Source: Methylobacterium sp. (lineage in GTDB: Bacteria; Pseudomonadota; Alphaproteobacteria; Rhizobiales; Beijerinckiaceae). Taken from it: a DNA stretch of 64,000 nucleotides. Location of the stretch: assembly GCA_020253445.1 (NCBI GenBank), contig JADCBP010000001.1, positions 1 through 64,000 of the forward strand. Reading direction: 5' to 3'. The stretch's first letter is position 1. Every line of letters starts with the position of its first letter. The notes below the pieces were generated by a model. The model worked only from the letters and a program-made list of their open reading frames with translations. It ran no database searches and was not told the origin of the DNA. The translations under genes and the position numbers were made by a program. Positions 34,936-43,565 of this stretch are shown piece by piece.

Positions 34936-36300
34936 TCAGGACGCTCGCCCCCCGCGATGAGGCGAAAAGGCGAGCGAGAAAACCGTCCCTCCACCCTCGC
35001 GATCGGCAATGCCGAGCGTCGTGCCATGGGCCTCGGCGATGCGCTGGACAATCGCGAGCCCAAGACCGGTTCCACCGAGATCGGAGGGTCTGGCGCGCCA
35101 GAAGCGCTTCATCACCAGCGGTTTCTGCTCATCAGGAACGCCTGGTCCCCGGTCGAGCACGGCCACCTGCCCCGGTCCGGACACCCGCACGAGCACCTCG
35201 GTGTTCTCCGGCGAGAAGCGCAGCGCGTTCTCGACCAGGTTGCGCAGGGCATGCGCGATCGCATCGGCATCGCCGCGCACGATCGTGCCGGGCCGGGCCT
35301 CGAAGGCCAGGATGCGCCCGTCGCGGATGGCCAGAGGCGCCATGGCGGCAACGACACCCTCGGCCACGATTGAAAGATCGCATTGGCGGGCGGGGTCCAC
35401 GACCAGCGTATCGGCCTCAGCGGCGGAAAGAAGCTGGTTCACGAGGCGGCGCAGGGCCGCGATATCGGAGTGCACGGCGTCGAGTTCCCCGCCTTTCGGC
35501 AATTTCTCGATGCGCGCGGAGAGCACCGCAAGCGGCGTGCGCAGGGCATGCGCCGCCTCGGCCGTGAAGGCGCGCTCGGCTTCCAGCGCCTCGCCCAGCC
35601 TTCGCAGGGGATCATTGATGGCCTCGACCAGGATCAGCACCTCGGTCGGCAGCCCGCGCGTCGGCAGGGCCGCGATCCCGTGGCCGGGACCCGCCTTTCG
35701 CGCGGCATCCGCGGCATGAACCAGCGATCGCAGGGAGTGGCGCACGGTGACCGCGTTCACGATCATCAGGCAGATCGCGAAAGGCAGCAGGGATACGATG
35801 ACATGCACGAAAAGCTCGTCGAAATAGACGAAGAGCAGCAGGTTCGAGGGGTCGCCTGCCGCCGCAAAGGCAATCCGGACCGCCTCGCCCCCGACACGCA
35901 CGCGGCGCGACCCGACCAGCACGGAACGGCCATTCACCTCAACATCGCTCCACCAGGCATCCGGGCCATTGGGCACGCTCCAGCGCTCGGCCGGCACCAG
36001 CATGGCATTGGCTTCGCCCAGCACGTGGCCGGCCCCATCCTCGATGCGGAAGGCATAGGCATCGGGGTAGCGCATGAAGGTCTGCATCAGCCGGCTTGAT
36101 GGCTCGAAAGCCAAACTCCCATCCGGCCCGGCCCTCAGCGTCTCGGCGAGGCGGTCGATCTGGTGGCTCACCTTTTCACGCCGCAAGCCCTCGGGGTCGG
36201 AGCTGTAATAGGCCGTGACGAAGACGATGTTCATGAGGGTCAGCAACCCACCGACCAGCAAAAGCCGGCGGATGAGCGTGGTGACCAGCGACCGGCTCAT
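34936..36300 (-). CDS. Two-component sensor histidine kinase
   Basis: This is a 454-residue membrane kinase paired with the response regulator just upstream. An N-terminal TM helix (LIRRLLLVGGLLTLMNIVFVTAYY) leads to a ~120-residue periplasmic sensor. A second TM (IVSLLPFAICLMIVNAV) and a HAMP-like linker follow. The phospho-acceptor His is in FTAEAAHALRTPLAVLSARIE. The ATPase domain has N-box NLVENALRF, G1 LDRGPGVP and G2 GGTGLGLAIVQRIAEAHGG-type motifs. It overlaps the regulator gene by 4 bp (ATGA), so the pair is coupled. The class resembles PhoQ/QseC-type kinases; the signal is unknown. Confidence 0.9.
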   Translation of the reverse strand: MSRSLVTTLIRRLLLVGGLLTLMNIVFVTAYYSSDPEGLRREKVSHQIDRLAETLRAGPDGSLAFEPSSRLMQTFMRYPDAYAFRIEDGAGHVLGEANAMLVPAERWSVPNGPDAWWSDVEVNGRSVLVGSRRVRVGGEAVRIAFAAAGDPSNLLLFVYFDELFVHVIVSLLPFAICLMIVNAVTVRHSLRSLVHAADAARKAGPGHGIAALPTRGLPTEVLILVEAINDPLRRLGEALEAERAFTAEAAHALRTPLAVLSARIEKLPKGGELDAVHSDIAALRRLVNQLLSAAEADTLVVDPARQCDLSIVAEGVVAAMAPLAIRDGRILAFEARPGTIVRGDADAIAHALRNLVENALRFSPENTEVLVRVSGPGQVAVLDRGPGVPDEQKPLVMKRFWRARPSDLGGTGLGLAIVQRIAEAHGTTLGIADREGGGTVFSLAFSPHRGGRAS

Positions 36301-36977
36301 GCCCGATCCGCCTCGGTGAGGAGATAGCCGATGCCCCGGATCGTGTGGATCTCCACATTCGCGCCCGCTTCCGCGAGCTGGCGCCGGAGGCGCGAAACGG
36401 ATGCCTCCAGTGCGTTGGGGCCGGGCGTCTCGTCCAGCGTGTAGATCGCATCCTCGATCACCCGGCGCGGCACGGATTGCCCGAGCTTTCGCAACAGCAC
36501 TTCCAGAACGTCGATCTCACGGCGCGCGAGGCTCACCGGCCGCCCGGCGGCGGTGACCTGGCGCGAGGTGGTTTCGAAGGCGAGATTGCCGAGCTGGAGC
36601 TTTCGCCCCAGCAGCCCGCCGGGCCGCCTCAGCAGCGCCCTGCAACGCGCGGCGATCTCGGCCGGGGCAACCGGCTTCACGATGTAATCATCCGCGCCGC
36701 GATCGAGCCCGTCGATCCGGTCATTCAGGCAGTCGCGGGCGGTGACGACCAGCACGGGAATGGCGCTGCCTTCCTTCCGCAGGCCATGAAGCAGATCGAG
36801 CCCGTCGCCATCGGGCAGGCCGAGATCGAGCACGATCACATCCGGCGGCGCGACGGCGAGAATGATTCGGGCAGCTTCGAGATCGGGGGCGTGGTCCACC
36901 GTGAAACCTTCGGCCTCCAGAACTTCGCGGGTGAGCTGGGCCAGCGGCGGCACATCCTCGATCAGCAGCAGTTTCAT
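36297..36977 (-). CDS. OmpR/PhoB-family response regulator
   Basis: This 226-residue DNA-binding regulator is the first gene of the two-component pair. The receiver domain has acidic LLIEDVPPL, the phosphorylation Asp in VIVLDLGLPDGDG (about residue 51), Thr in VVTARD and Lys in YIVKPV. The C-terminal winged helix contains LARREIDVLEVLLRKLGQSVPR, EASVSRLRRQL and HTIRGIGYLL. All catalytic residues are intact. Target genes cannot be read from the window. The adjacent methyltransferase gene is divergent. Confidence 0.92.
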   Translation of the reverse strand: MKLLLIEDVPPLAQLTREVLEAEGFTVDHAPDLEAARIILAVAPPDVIVLDLGLPDGDGLDLLHGLRKEGSAIPVLVVTARDCLNDRIDGLDRGADDYIVKPVAPAEIAARCRALLRRPGGLLGRKLQLGNLAFETTSRQVTAAGRPVSLARREIDVLEVLLRKLGQSVPRRVIEDAIYTLDETPGPNALEASVSRLRRQLAEAGANVEIHTIRGIGYLLTEADRA

Positions 36978-37040
36978 CCATCAGGTTCCCGTCAGGCTCG
37001 GCCCTTATTGCTCGACGCCCGAGACCGGGAGGTCAAGTCG

Positions 37041-38000
37041 ATGCTGAAACTTCTCGCCACCATCCGCAACCAGATCCCGCTCACGCGCTATGCCTACAGG
37101 GGCGAGGAAGCGCCGTGCAACCTCTGCGGTTCGCATCATCGCCTGATCATCGGCCAGACGGACCGGCGGCTGAAGACGCTGAAAACCGTGGCCTGCGAGC
37201 AATGCGGCCTGATCCGCACCGATCCGATGCCGACAGATGCCGAGCTCGACGCCTATTATGCCGGTGAATACCGGCTTGATTACCAGTTCGCCTTCTCGAA
37301 GAAGCCGCCGCGCTTTCACATCACCCGCAGCCAGCGCGACGCCGAGGCGCGACTCGCGCTGCTGGAGCCGGCGCTTTCAGGCCCGAAGCGGGTGCTCGAT
37401 TTCGGCTCCGGCTCTGGAGAGTTCCTCGTGGCTGCGGCAAAGGCCGGCCATGCGGTCGAGGGCATCGAGCCGGGCGAGAGCTTCGCAGCCTTCGCGCGCG
37501 AAACCTATGGCGTGAAGGTCGAGAGCTGCGTGTGGCAGCAGGCCGAATTTGCTCCCGGAAGCTTCGATGTCATCACCTCGAACCACGTGCTCGAACATCT
37601 GCGTGAGCCGGTGAGCGCATTGAAGCGCATGGCCGAATGGCTGGCGGAGGATGGCGTGCTGTTCGTTTCCGTGCCGAATGCGCTGGGTAAAAGGCAGCAC
37701 AGCTTCCAGCATTTCCATTTCGCGCATGTCTATAATTTCACGCCGCAGGCGCTGGTCTGGGCCGGTCTGGTCGCGGGGCTGGAGCCCGATCCGCGCTTCA
37801 TGAATGCCGGCACAACCATTGTTTTCCGCAAGCGGAAAGAGGGCGCGGCGGTCCCCGCCTGGGGCGAAGAGGAGGGGCACCAGGTCGCCTCGCATTTCGA
37901 GCCATCCTCGCCGCTGCGGTTCCTGCTCTCCGGGCGCTGGATCCTCGATGCCCTGCGACGCCTCCGGAAAGTGGCAGGGGACAGCTTCGTGCGCGCCTGA
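37041..38000 (+). CDS. Class I SAM-dependent methyltransferase with zinc-ribbon N-terminus
   Basis: The 319-residue product starts at ATG 37041 with GGGAGG upstream; a much longer open frame before it is antisense to the response regulator. Residues about 24-60 carry two CxxC pairs (CNLCGSHH and CEQCGLIRTDPMP), a putative zinc site as in C-methyltransferase-type sugar enzymes. The SAM domain follows: VLDFGSGSGEFLVAAAKAGHAVEGIEPGE, then FDVITSNHVLEHLREPVSALKRM. It may act on a sugar or lipid in surface glycan synthesis, by analogy with similar enzymes; the substrate is unknown. It is divergent from the two-component genes. Confidence 0.82.
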   Translation: MLKLLATIRNQIPLTRYAYRGEEAPCNLCGSHHRLIIGQTDRRLKTLKTVACEQCGLIRTDPMPTDAELDAYYAGEYRLDYQFAFSKKPPRFHITRSQRDAEARLALLEPALSGPKRVLDFGSGSGEFLVAAAKAGHAVEGIEPGESFAAFARETYGVKVESCVWQQAEFAPGSFDVITSNHVLEHLREPVSALKRMAEWLAEDGVLFVSVPNALGKRQHSFQHFHFAHVYNFTPQALVWAGLVAGLEPDPRFMNAGTTIVFRKRKEGAAVPAWGEEEGHQVASHFEPSSPLRFLLSGRWILDALRRLRKVAGDSFVRA

Positions 38001-38227
38001 AGGGTCGCGACGGCAATCCTGCGCCCGCCGCGACATGGTTTGCAGCGGGGCAGGAAACGTGCTATCAACCCAAAATCGAGTTTTGGCCGAATGAATTTGC
38101 CCCTGCGGAACCGCGTTTCGCCCTGGCCGACGACCTCTTCCTTCTCATCGATCGAAGCCGTGCCCGCCGGTGCTGATCCAGCTCCGAAAGCGCGGTTGTT
38201 TTTCTCGTTTTTACAAAGGTAGCTCCC

Positions 38228-38440
38228 ATGCATAACGGAACCGTGAAGTGGTTCAATTCCCAAAAGGGCTTCGGCTTCATTCAGCCGAACAATGGCGGGA
38301 CGGATGTTTTCGTTCACATCAGCGCCGTCGAGCGCGCGGGCCTCAACGGCCTGAACGAAGGCCAGAAGGTGGTCTTTGACATCGTGGCCGATCGCCGGAC
38401 CGGCAAGTCGGCGGCTGATCGCCTGCAACTCGCGGATTGA
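38228..38440 (+). CDS. Cold shock domain protein
   Basis: This is a 70-residue CspA-type nucleic-acid chaperone. The two RNA-binding motifs are present: KGFGFIQP (RNP1) and DVFVHIS (RNP2), within [17 protein letters not shown]. It is the usual minimal single-domain form. A 227-bp upstream gap may hold a long 5' leader, as is common for csp mRNAs. It is followed by rpsU after 93 bp. Confidence 0.93.
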   Translation: MHNGTVKWFNSQKGFGFIQPNNGGTDVFVHISAVERAGLNGLNEGQKVVFDIVADRRTGKSAADRLQLAD

Positions 38441-38450
38441 TGATCCGCGC

Positions 38451-38470
38451 CGGCCCCGCTTTCGGGGCCG
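38451..38470 (+). terminator. Stem-loop between csp and rpsU
   Basis: CGGCCCCG pairs with CGGGGCCG (8 bp, loop CTTT) starting 10 bp after the csp stop. No T-tract follows, so it may be a weak or Rho-assisted terminator, or an mRNA 3' stabiliser that sets the ratio of csp to rpsU. Confidence 0.4.
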
Positions 38471-38533
38471 ATTGGCGGCGCGGGCCGGAACCGGCCTCGC
38501 GCCTTCCTCTTTCTCTTTTCCGGAGGGTGACCC

Positions 38534-38815
38534 TTGCAGGTCCTGGTTCGTGACAACAACGTCGAGCAGGCGCTTCGCGTGCTCAAGAAGAAGATGCAGC
38601 GCGAAGGCGTTTTTCGCGAAATGAAGCAGCGCAAGGCCTATGAAAAGCCTTCCGAGAAAAAGAACCGCGAGAAGGGCGAAGCCATTCGCCGCGCCCGCAA
38701 GGCCCAGCGCAAGCAGATGCAGCGCGACGGCCTTCTGCCCGCCCCCAAGGCGAAGCCCCGTCCCACCGGTGGCCGTGGCCGCCCGGCGGTTGCCGCCGCG
38801 CCGGCCGGGCGCTGA
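38534..38815 (+). CDS. rpsU: 30S ribosomal protein S21
   Basis: S21 is a small basic subunit protein needed for initiation. The 93-residue product begins at a TTG (38534), with GGAGGGTG upstream: (M)[42 protein letters not shown]. The C-terminus is an Ala/Pro/Arg-rich extension ([23 protein letters not shown]) longer than the enteric protein (71 residues), as is typical of alphaproteobacteria. The csp-rpsU-rhlE neighbourhood suggests cold-related coregulation. Confidence 0.93.
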   Translation: MQVLVRDNNVEQALRVLKKKMQREGVFREMKQRKAYEKPSEKKNREKGEAIRRARKAQRKQMQRDGLLPAPKAKPRPTGGRGRPAVAAAPAGR

Positions 38816-39101
38816 ATACGAAATCCGGATCGGGCCGCTGGCCCGCTCCCTCCGCCCGTTTTCGCTTGACATTGCAGTGCAACAAGCGCAGGGCTTTTTT
38901 CAGAACGTCAGCGCGATCTTCGCGCTTGAGCGAAGCAGCGTGACAGCGCCCGCCTCTTTGGGGTGAACCGGCGCCGGGCTTCCCCCTTCAATCGTTCCCT
39001 TCCGGGCTCCCCCTCACGCGGGTCGCTTTTTTCAGCCTGTTCGCGATGATCGCGTCCGGGCCATTGCGGCTTGCAAGCCGCTGACCCTGAAAGTTAATTC
39101 C

Positions 39102-40487
39102 TTGGCTACCTTCAAAGATTTCGCCCTTCTCGCGCCGTTGAACCGTGCGCTCGAGGCCGAGGGCTACACCACCCCGACCCCCATCCAGCTGCAGGCGATT
39201 CCGCATGCGCTGGCGGGCAGGGATCTCCTTGGCATCGCGCAGACCGGCACGGGCAAGACCTGTGCCTTCGCGCTGCCCATCCTCCAGCGGCTCGGCAAGA
39301 GCGGCACGACGCGCAAGCCGAAGAGCTGCCGCGCGCTGATCCTCTCGCCGACGCGTGAACTCGCGAGCCAGATCGCGGCGAGCTTCCGCGCTTACGGCCA
39401 GTTCATGCATCTCTCGATTGATGTCGTGTTCGGCGGCGTGCCGATCGGCAAGCAGACGAAGCGCCTCGCCACCGGCGCGGATATCCTGGTGGCCACGCCC
39501 GGTCGCCTGCTCGATCTCGTGAACCAGAAGGCCCTGCGCCTTTCGGATATCGAGATTCTCGTGCTCGACGAGGCCGACCAGATGCTCGACCTCGGCTTCA
39601 TCGTGCCGCTGCGCCGCATCCAGGCGATGCTGCCGAAGCCGCGCCAGAGCCTCTTCTTCTCGGCCACCATGCCCGAGACGATCTCGGGCCTTGCCAACAG
39701 CTTCCTCACCGATCCGGTGAAGGTGGCGGTGACCCCGGTCGCCACCACGGCCGAGCGCGTGACGCAGGGCGTGATGCATATCGCTCAGGGCGCAAAGCCA
39801 GCGCTGCTTTCGCGCCTCATCGCCGATGGCGAGCAGGGCCGCACGCTGGTCTTCACCCGCACCAAGCATGGCGCGGATCGTGTCGTGAAGCATCTCGCGC
39901 GGGACGGCATCGAGAGTGCCGCGATCCATGGCAACAAGAGCCAGGCCCAGCGCGAAAGGGCGCTCGGTGAATTCCGCACCGGCAAGTGCCGCGTGCTGGT
40001 GGCGACCGATATCGCCGCGCGCGGCATCGATGTCGAAGGCGTGACGCATGTCATCAATTTCGACCTGCCGCATGTGCCGGAATCCTATGTGCATCGCATC
40101 GGCCGCACGGCACGCGCCGGCGCGGCGGGCATCGCGATCGCGTTCTGCGCGGGCGATGAGCGTCCGCTGCTGCGCGACATCGAGAAGCTGACACGCCAGC
40201 CCGTGCCGGTTCTCGCGCTGCCGGAAGGTTTCGCGCCGGAGCCTGCATCGATCCGTGACGCCCATGGCGCAGCCAAGATGCCGAACAGGACCCGCCAGAA
40301 CCAGCCGCGCCCGACGCAGAACCGGGGCAACCCGGCGCGGAGCCATGCGAGCCGGAACGAGCCGACCAACGCCGAGATGCGCCCCGGCGAACCGGGTCGC
40401 GGCCAAAGCCGCCGGCATCGGTCACGCCCGGGTGTTTCCGCGCCTGGCAAGGCGATGGGCGGGCAGGCCGCGCATTCGGGCCACTGA
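39102..40487 (+). CDS. rhlE: DEAD-box RNA helicase RhlE-like
   Basis: This ATP-dependent RNA helicase is likely involved in ribosome assembly or RNA decay in the cold. It starts at TTG 39102 (MATFKDFALLAPLNRALEAEGYTTPTPIQLQAI, the Q motif). The ordered motifs are AQTGTGKT (I), PTRELA (Ia), VATPGR (Ib), LDEADQML (II), SATMP (III), LVFTRTKHGAD (IV), ATDIAARGIDVEGV (V) and HRIGRTARAG (VI). The C-terminal ~80 residues are Arg/Asn/Pro-rich and disordered, typical of RhlE. No ATG fits the conserved N-terminus, so the rare start seems genuine. Confidence 0.93.
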   Translation: MATFKDFALLAPLNRALEAEGYTTPTPIQLQAIPHALAGRDLLGIAQTGTGKTCAFALPILQRLGKSGTTRKPKSCRALILSPTRELASQIAASFRAYGQFMHLSIDVVFGGVPIGKQTKRLATGADILVATPGRLLDLVNQKALRLSDIEILVLDEADQMLDLGFIVPLRRIQAMLPKPRQSLFFSATMPETISGLANSFLTDPVKVAVTPVATTAERVTQGVMHIAQGAKPALLSRLIADGEQGRTLVFTRTKHGADRVVKHLARDGIESAAIHGNKSQAQRERALGEFRTGKCRVLVATDIAARGIDVEGVTHVINFDLPHVPESYVHRIGRTARAGAAGIAIAFCAGDERPLLRDIEKLTRQPVPVLALPEGFAPEPASIRDAHGAAKMPNRTRQNQPRPTQNRGNPARSHASRNEPTNAEMRPGEPGRGQSRRHRSRPGVSAPGKAMGGQAAHSGH

Positions 40488-40541
40488 ACCGCGAAAGACG
40501 AGGTCTGGGGCCGCTCGCGGTCTTGGACCTCTCCCTCTCCT

Positions 40542-41306
40542 TCACCCCCGTTCGCCGAAATAGCGGGCGGGCGTGGTGCCGAAGTGCTGACGGAACAGCG
40601 CGATGAAGCTCGAGGGGTTTTCGAACCCAACTTCGAAGGCCGCATCCCCGATGCGCGCGCCAGCTGCGATGGCCTCCAGCGCGAACATCAAGCGCAACTG
40701 CTGCACCCATTCCCTGATCGCGAGCCCGGTTTCGGCCTTCCAACAGCGTTCAAGCGTGCGCAGGCTTGCGCCTGCTTCGGCTGCCAATTCCATGAGAGAA
40801 CGACGTTCGGCTGGCTTCGCGTAGAAGATCGCCGCGAGCTTGCGCGCCCGAGAATCCTGCAGTTCCGGCAGATGCACCGGCTCCTGCTCCAGCATCACGA
40901 GTTCATCGCAGAGCACCCGGGCGAGCCGCCCGCTGCGGCTCTCGATTGAATGATCCCACGGCGCCTCGACCGCCGCGAGGATAAGTTCACGCAGCAGCGC
41001 CGGCACCGCGATGACCTGCGGAGCGGCCGGGGTGGTGATCCAATCGGTCTCGGCATCGAGATAAAGCGTGCGCAGCTCGGCCCGGCGCCGCAGCTTCAGC
41101 ACATGGCGAAGGCCACCGGGCAACAGCAGCGCCCGGCTCGGCGGCAGGACCCATGAGCCGGCCTCGGTGAGCACGGTGAGGCTTCCCTCCGTCGCATACA
41201 TCAGCTGGATGCGCCGATGCGCGTGCCAGTCCGTAAGGCCGGGCTGATAGCTTTCCGACAGACCCACGAGAGGGGCTTCGGCCAGATCGGGATCGCGCAG
41301 GAGCAT
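40542..41306 (-). CDS. AraC-family transcriptional regulator
   Basis: The 254-residue regulator has an N-terminal cupin-like sensing domain (DWHAHRRIQLMYATEGSLTVLTEAGSWVLPPSRALLLPGGLRH) and a C-terminal pair of HTH motifs. The visible landmarks are SLMELAAEAGASLRTLERCWKAETG and IGDAAFEVGFENPSSFIALFRQHFGTTPARY. It is divergent from the MBL-fold gene at 41419, with 112 bp between starts, and is the obvious candidate to control it. The gap contains an AT-rich stretch near 41310-41350 where the promoters probably lie. Confidence 0.9.
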   Translation of the reverse strand: MLLRDPDLAEAPLVGLSESYQPGLTDWHAHRRIQLMYATEGSLTVLTEAGSWVLPPSRALLLPGGLRHVLKLRRRAELRTLYLDAETDWITTPAAPQVIAVPALLRELILAAVEAPWDHSIESRSGRLARVLCDELVMLEQEPVHLPELQDSRARKLAAIFYAKPAERRSLMELAAEAGASLRTLERCWKAETGLAIREWVQQLRLMFALEAIAAGARIGDAAFEVGFENPSSFIALFRQHFGTTPARYFGERG

Positions 41307-41418
41307 GATGTCGTTTTTCAGTTATAAAATGACAGAACATCGATAACACGTCACGTCAAGCCTGGGGCAAAAGGGCGTCAACGCCGGATGGGCCGGCGAC
41401 AGACAGGAAGACACGATC

Positions 41419-42354
41419 ATGTCCAAAGGAGCTTTCGCCATGGCCACCGCCCTCACTCTCGCCACCCTGCCCGCCGCCGCGGGCCAGCTCGGCGTGTTTC
41501 AATCCGATGCCAACGGCTTCGATACCCGCACCTACTGGTATGACGATGGCCGTGAGATCACGGTGTTCGATAGCCAGTTCGTGCCGCAGTTGACCGACGC
41601 GATGGTTGCGGCGATCCGCAAATCCTCCGACCGGCCCATCACCCGCGTGGTGGTGACGCATCCGAACCCGGACAAGTTCAACGGCCTCTCGGTGCTGCAC
41701 AAGCTCGGCGCGACCTCCATCGCATCGAAGGCGACCGCCGATGCGATGCCCGGCGTGGATGCCTACAAGCGCTATTTCTGGGTGAAGATCGCCAAGGCCT
41801 TCACCGACGAGACCTACCCGGCTTTCGAAGCGGTGAAGCAGACCTTCTCCGGCAAGAGCACGATCACGCTCGCTTCGGGCGAGACGATCACGCTCTTTGA
41901 ACTGAAGAACCCCGGTGTTTCGGCCACGCAGACCGTGGCGCGCATCGATGCGACGGGCGACCTCATCGTGGGCGATCTCGTGCATCATGGGGCACATGCC
42001 TGGCTCGAGGGCGGCATTGTCGAGAGCAAGCCGCGCCCGGATCTCAAGGGCTGGATCGCGGCGCTCGACGAACTCAAGACGCTCGGCGGCAAGGTTGTCC
42101 GCGGCGGGCGCGGCGAGGATGCGCCAGTGGAGGCCGCCGCCGAGAGCCAGCAGGCCTATCTCCGCGCCATCGATGCGCTGGTGACGGAGTATATCGCCGG
42201 GCTTGGCGCGGCGAAGGCCGAACTCGCCGATCCGACCAAGGCGGGCAAGCACTATACCGCCATCCAGGAACTCGCGACGGCGCGCTTTCCCGATCGCAAG
42301 CTCGGCTACCTCATCGGCTACGGCGTCTACGGTCTCGTGAACAGCAAGCTCTAG
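41419..42354 (+). CDS. Metallo-beta-lactamase-fold protein with degenerate metal motif
   Basis: The 311-residue protein has a signal-like N-terminus (MSKGAFAMATALTLATLPAAAG), so it may be exported. The MBL fold is recognisable from ITVFDSQFVPQL, RVVVTHPNPDKFNGLSVLHKLGAT and LIVGDLVHHGAHAWLEGG. The canonical H-x-H-x-D-H ligands appear as H-P-N-P-D-K, so two of the three histidines are replaced. The later DLVHHGAH ligands persist. A zinc hydrolase mechanism is therefore doubtful. It is divergent from the AraC regulator. A downstream palindromic repeat (42353-42396) may end the transcript. Confidence 0.8.
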   Translation: MSKGAFAMATALTLATLPAAAGQLGVFQSDANGFDTRTYWYDDGREITVFDSQFVPQLTDAMVAAIRKSSDRPITRVVVTHPNPDKFNGLSVLHKLGATSIASKATADAMPGVDAYKRYFWVKIAKAFTDETYPAFEAVKQTFSGKSTITLASGETITLFELKNPGVSATQTVARIDATGDLIVGDLVHHGAHAWLEGGIVESKPRPDLKGWIAALDELKTLGGKVVRGGRGEDAPVEAAAESQQAYLRAIDALVTEYIAGLGAAKAELADPTKAGKHYTAIQELATARFPDRKLGYLIGYGVYGLVNSKL

Positions 42355-42396
42355 AGCGGACTCCGATCTGATTGAATCAGATCGGTTTGCGCTCCA
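42353..42396 (+). repeat. Dispersed palindromic repeat, short copy E
   Basis: AGAGCGGACTCCGATCTGAT joins to its near-mirror AATCAGATCGGTTTGCGCTC, a shortened version of the repeats at 2.2 and 14.7 kb. It starts at the stop codon of the MBL-fold gene and can fold into a long hairpin, so it could act as a terminator. Confidence 0.7.
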
Positions 42397-42523
42397 AGAT
42401 ACAGGATATCGGATCGCAAAGGCGGGCCTCGGCCCGCCTTTGCCGTTGCGCCCCCCATGTCACGGCATCGTGCCACACGGAACGCTGGTCGATCATCGCA
42501 AGCCGGAATGCCGCCTCTGATCC

Positions 42524-43522
42524 TCAGGCGCGGCCAAAAGCGGCGGAGCCCGTCCAGGGAATCCCGGCGAGCATGCGCTCGAGCACCGCCATTCGCACAT
42601 AGCTCGAGAGCTTCACCTGCTCGAAATATCGCGCGTTCGGCAGGGCATCACAGGAGGCATCGAGTTCGCCCTGCCGTGGCAGCGGGTTCAGGATGATGGT
42701 GTCCGAGCGCGACTTGAGGATCTTGTCGGCGGTCAGCACGAAAGGGTCCTTTTCGACATAGCTCGGCAAATCCCCGCTCTCGAGCGTGGATTTCACCTTG
42801 CTGGTGAGGTCCTGGGTCTGGATGTTCAGAACATCATGGTCGAGGCATTCCTCGATATCGTGCACGATCGAGACCTTGGTGCCGAGAGCGGCAAGACCAT
42901 CCAGCGCGAGTTGGGTCTTTTCGGAGAAATGCGTTTCCGGATCGACGCAGTAGGTCACTCGCTTCGGAGGCATGTGCTTCAGCAGCAGCAGGAGCGAATA
43001 GGCATAGCGCGCCCGCGAATCGCAACTGATGGCAAGGCTGAGCTTATCCATCGAACCCTTCATTTCCAGCATGCAGAACAGGTCGATCAGGGCCTGGGTC
43101 GGGTGCTCGTCCGAACCATTGCCGCCATTGATCACCGGCACGGGGGCGAGCCGGGCGACCTCATGGCATTTCAGTTCCTCGCTGTGGCGGATGACCAGCA
43201 GGTCGGCCAGCTGGGCGATCGTGCGGATATGGTCGGGAAAGTTGTCGCCATTGCTGGAGCCCACGCGGTTGCGTTCGGGATCGTAGGCGTCGATGGAGCG
43301 GTGGCCGAGGCGCAAGGCCGCAACCTCGAAGCCCAGTTTGGTGCGCGTCGAACGCTGGAAGAAAAGGTTCGCCACGATCTTCCGACTGTTGGAGGCGGCA
43401 CCGCCGCCCTGTCCATCGGTCTGCGCCAAGCGGCGGCTGCGGGCCATGATGTCGATGAGGTCGGGCGCGCTGAGATCTGCTGCCGACAAAAGATCTTTTC
43501 CGAACGGATGATTGGGTGCCAT
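42524..43522 (-). CDS. Aspartate carbamoyltransferase-family protein
   Basis: The protein belongs to the aspartate/ornithine carbamoyltransferase family. The carbamoyl-phosphate motif is present as FFQRSTRTKLGFEVA (S-T-R-T, with Lys in place of the usual final Arg), with HPTQALIDLFCM later and ILNPLPRQGELD near the C-terminus; this last reads like the PLPR motif of ATCase. From ATG 43522 (MAPNHPFGKDLLSAADL) the length is 332. The open frame extends to 43612 without conserved sequence. No pyrC or pyrI neighbour is present, so it may be a paralogue rather than the housekeeping PyrB. It lies downstream of the GGDEF-EAL gene on the same strand. Confidence 0.75.
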   Translation of the reverse strand: MAPNHPFGKDLLSAADLSAPDLIDIMARSRRLAQTDGQGGGAASNSRKIVANLFFQRSTRTKLGFEVAALRLGHRSIDAYDPERNRVGSSNGDNFPDHIRTIAQLADLLVIRHSEELKCHEVARLAPVPVINGGNGSDEHPTQALIDLFCMLEMKGSMDKLSLAISCDSRARYAYSLLLLLKHMPPKRVTYCVDPETHFSEKTQLALDGLAALGTKVSIVHDIEECLDHDVLNIQTQDLTSKVKSTLESGDLPSYVEKDPFVLTADKILKSRSDTIILNPLPRQGELDASCDALPNARYFEQVKLSSYVRMAVLERMLAGIPWTGSAAFGRA

Positions 43523-43565
43523 GCTGAGCTCAGAGCCTGATTTACACTCTGACCTTAACACTTCC

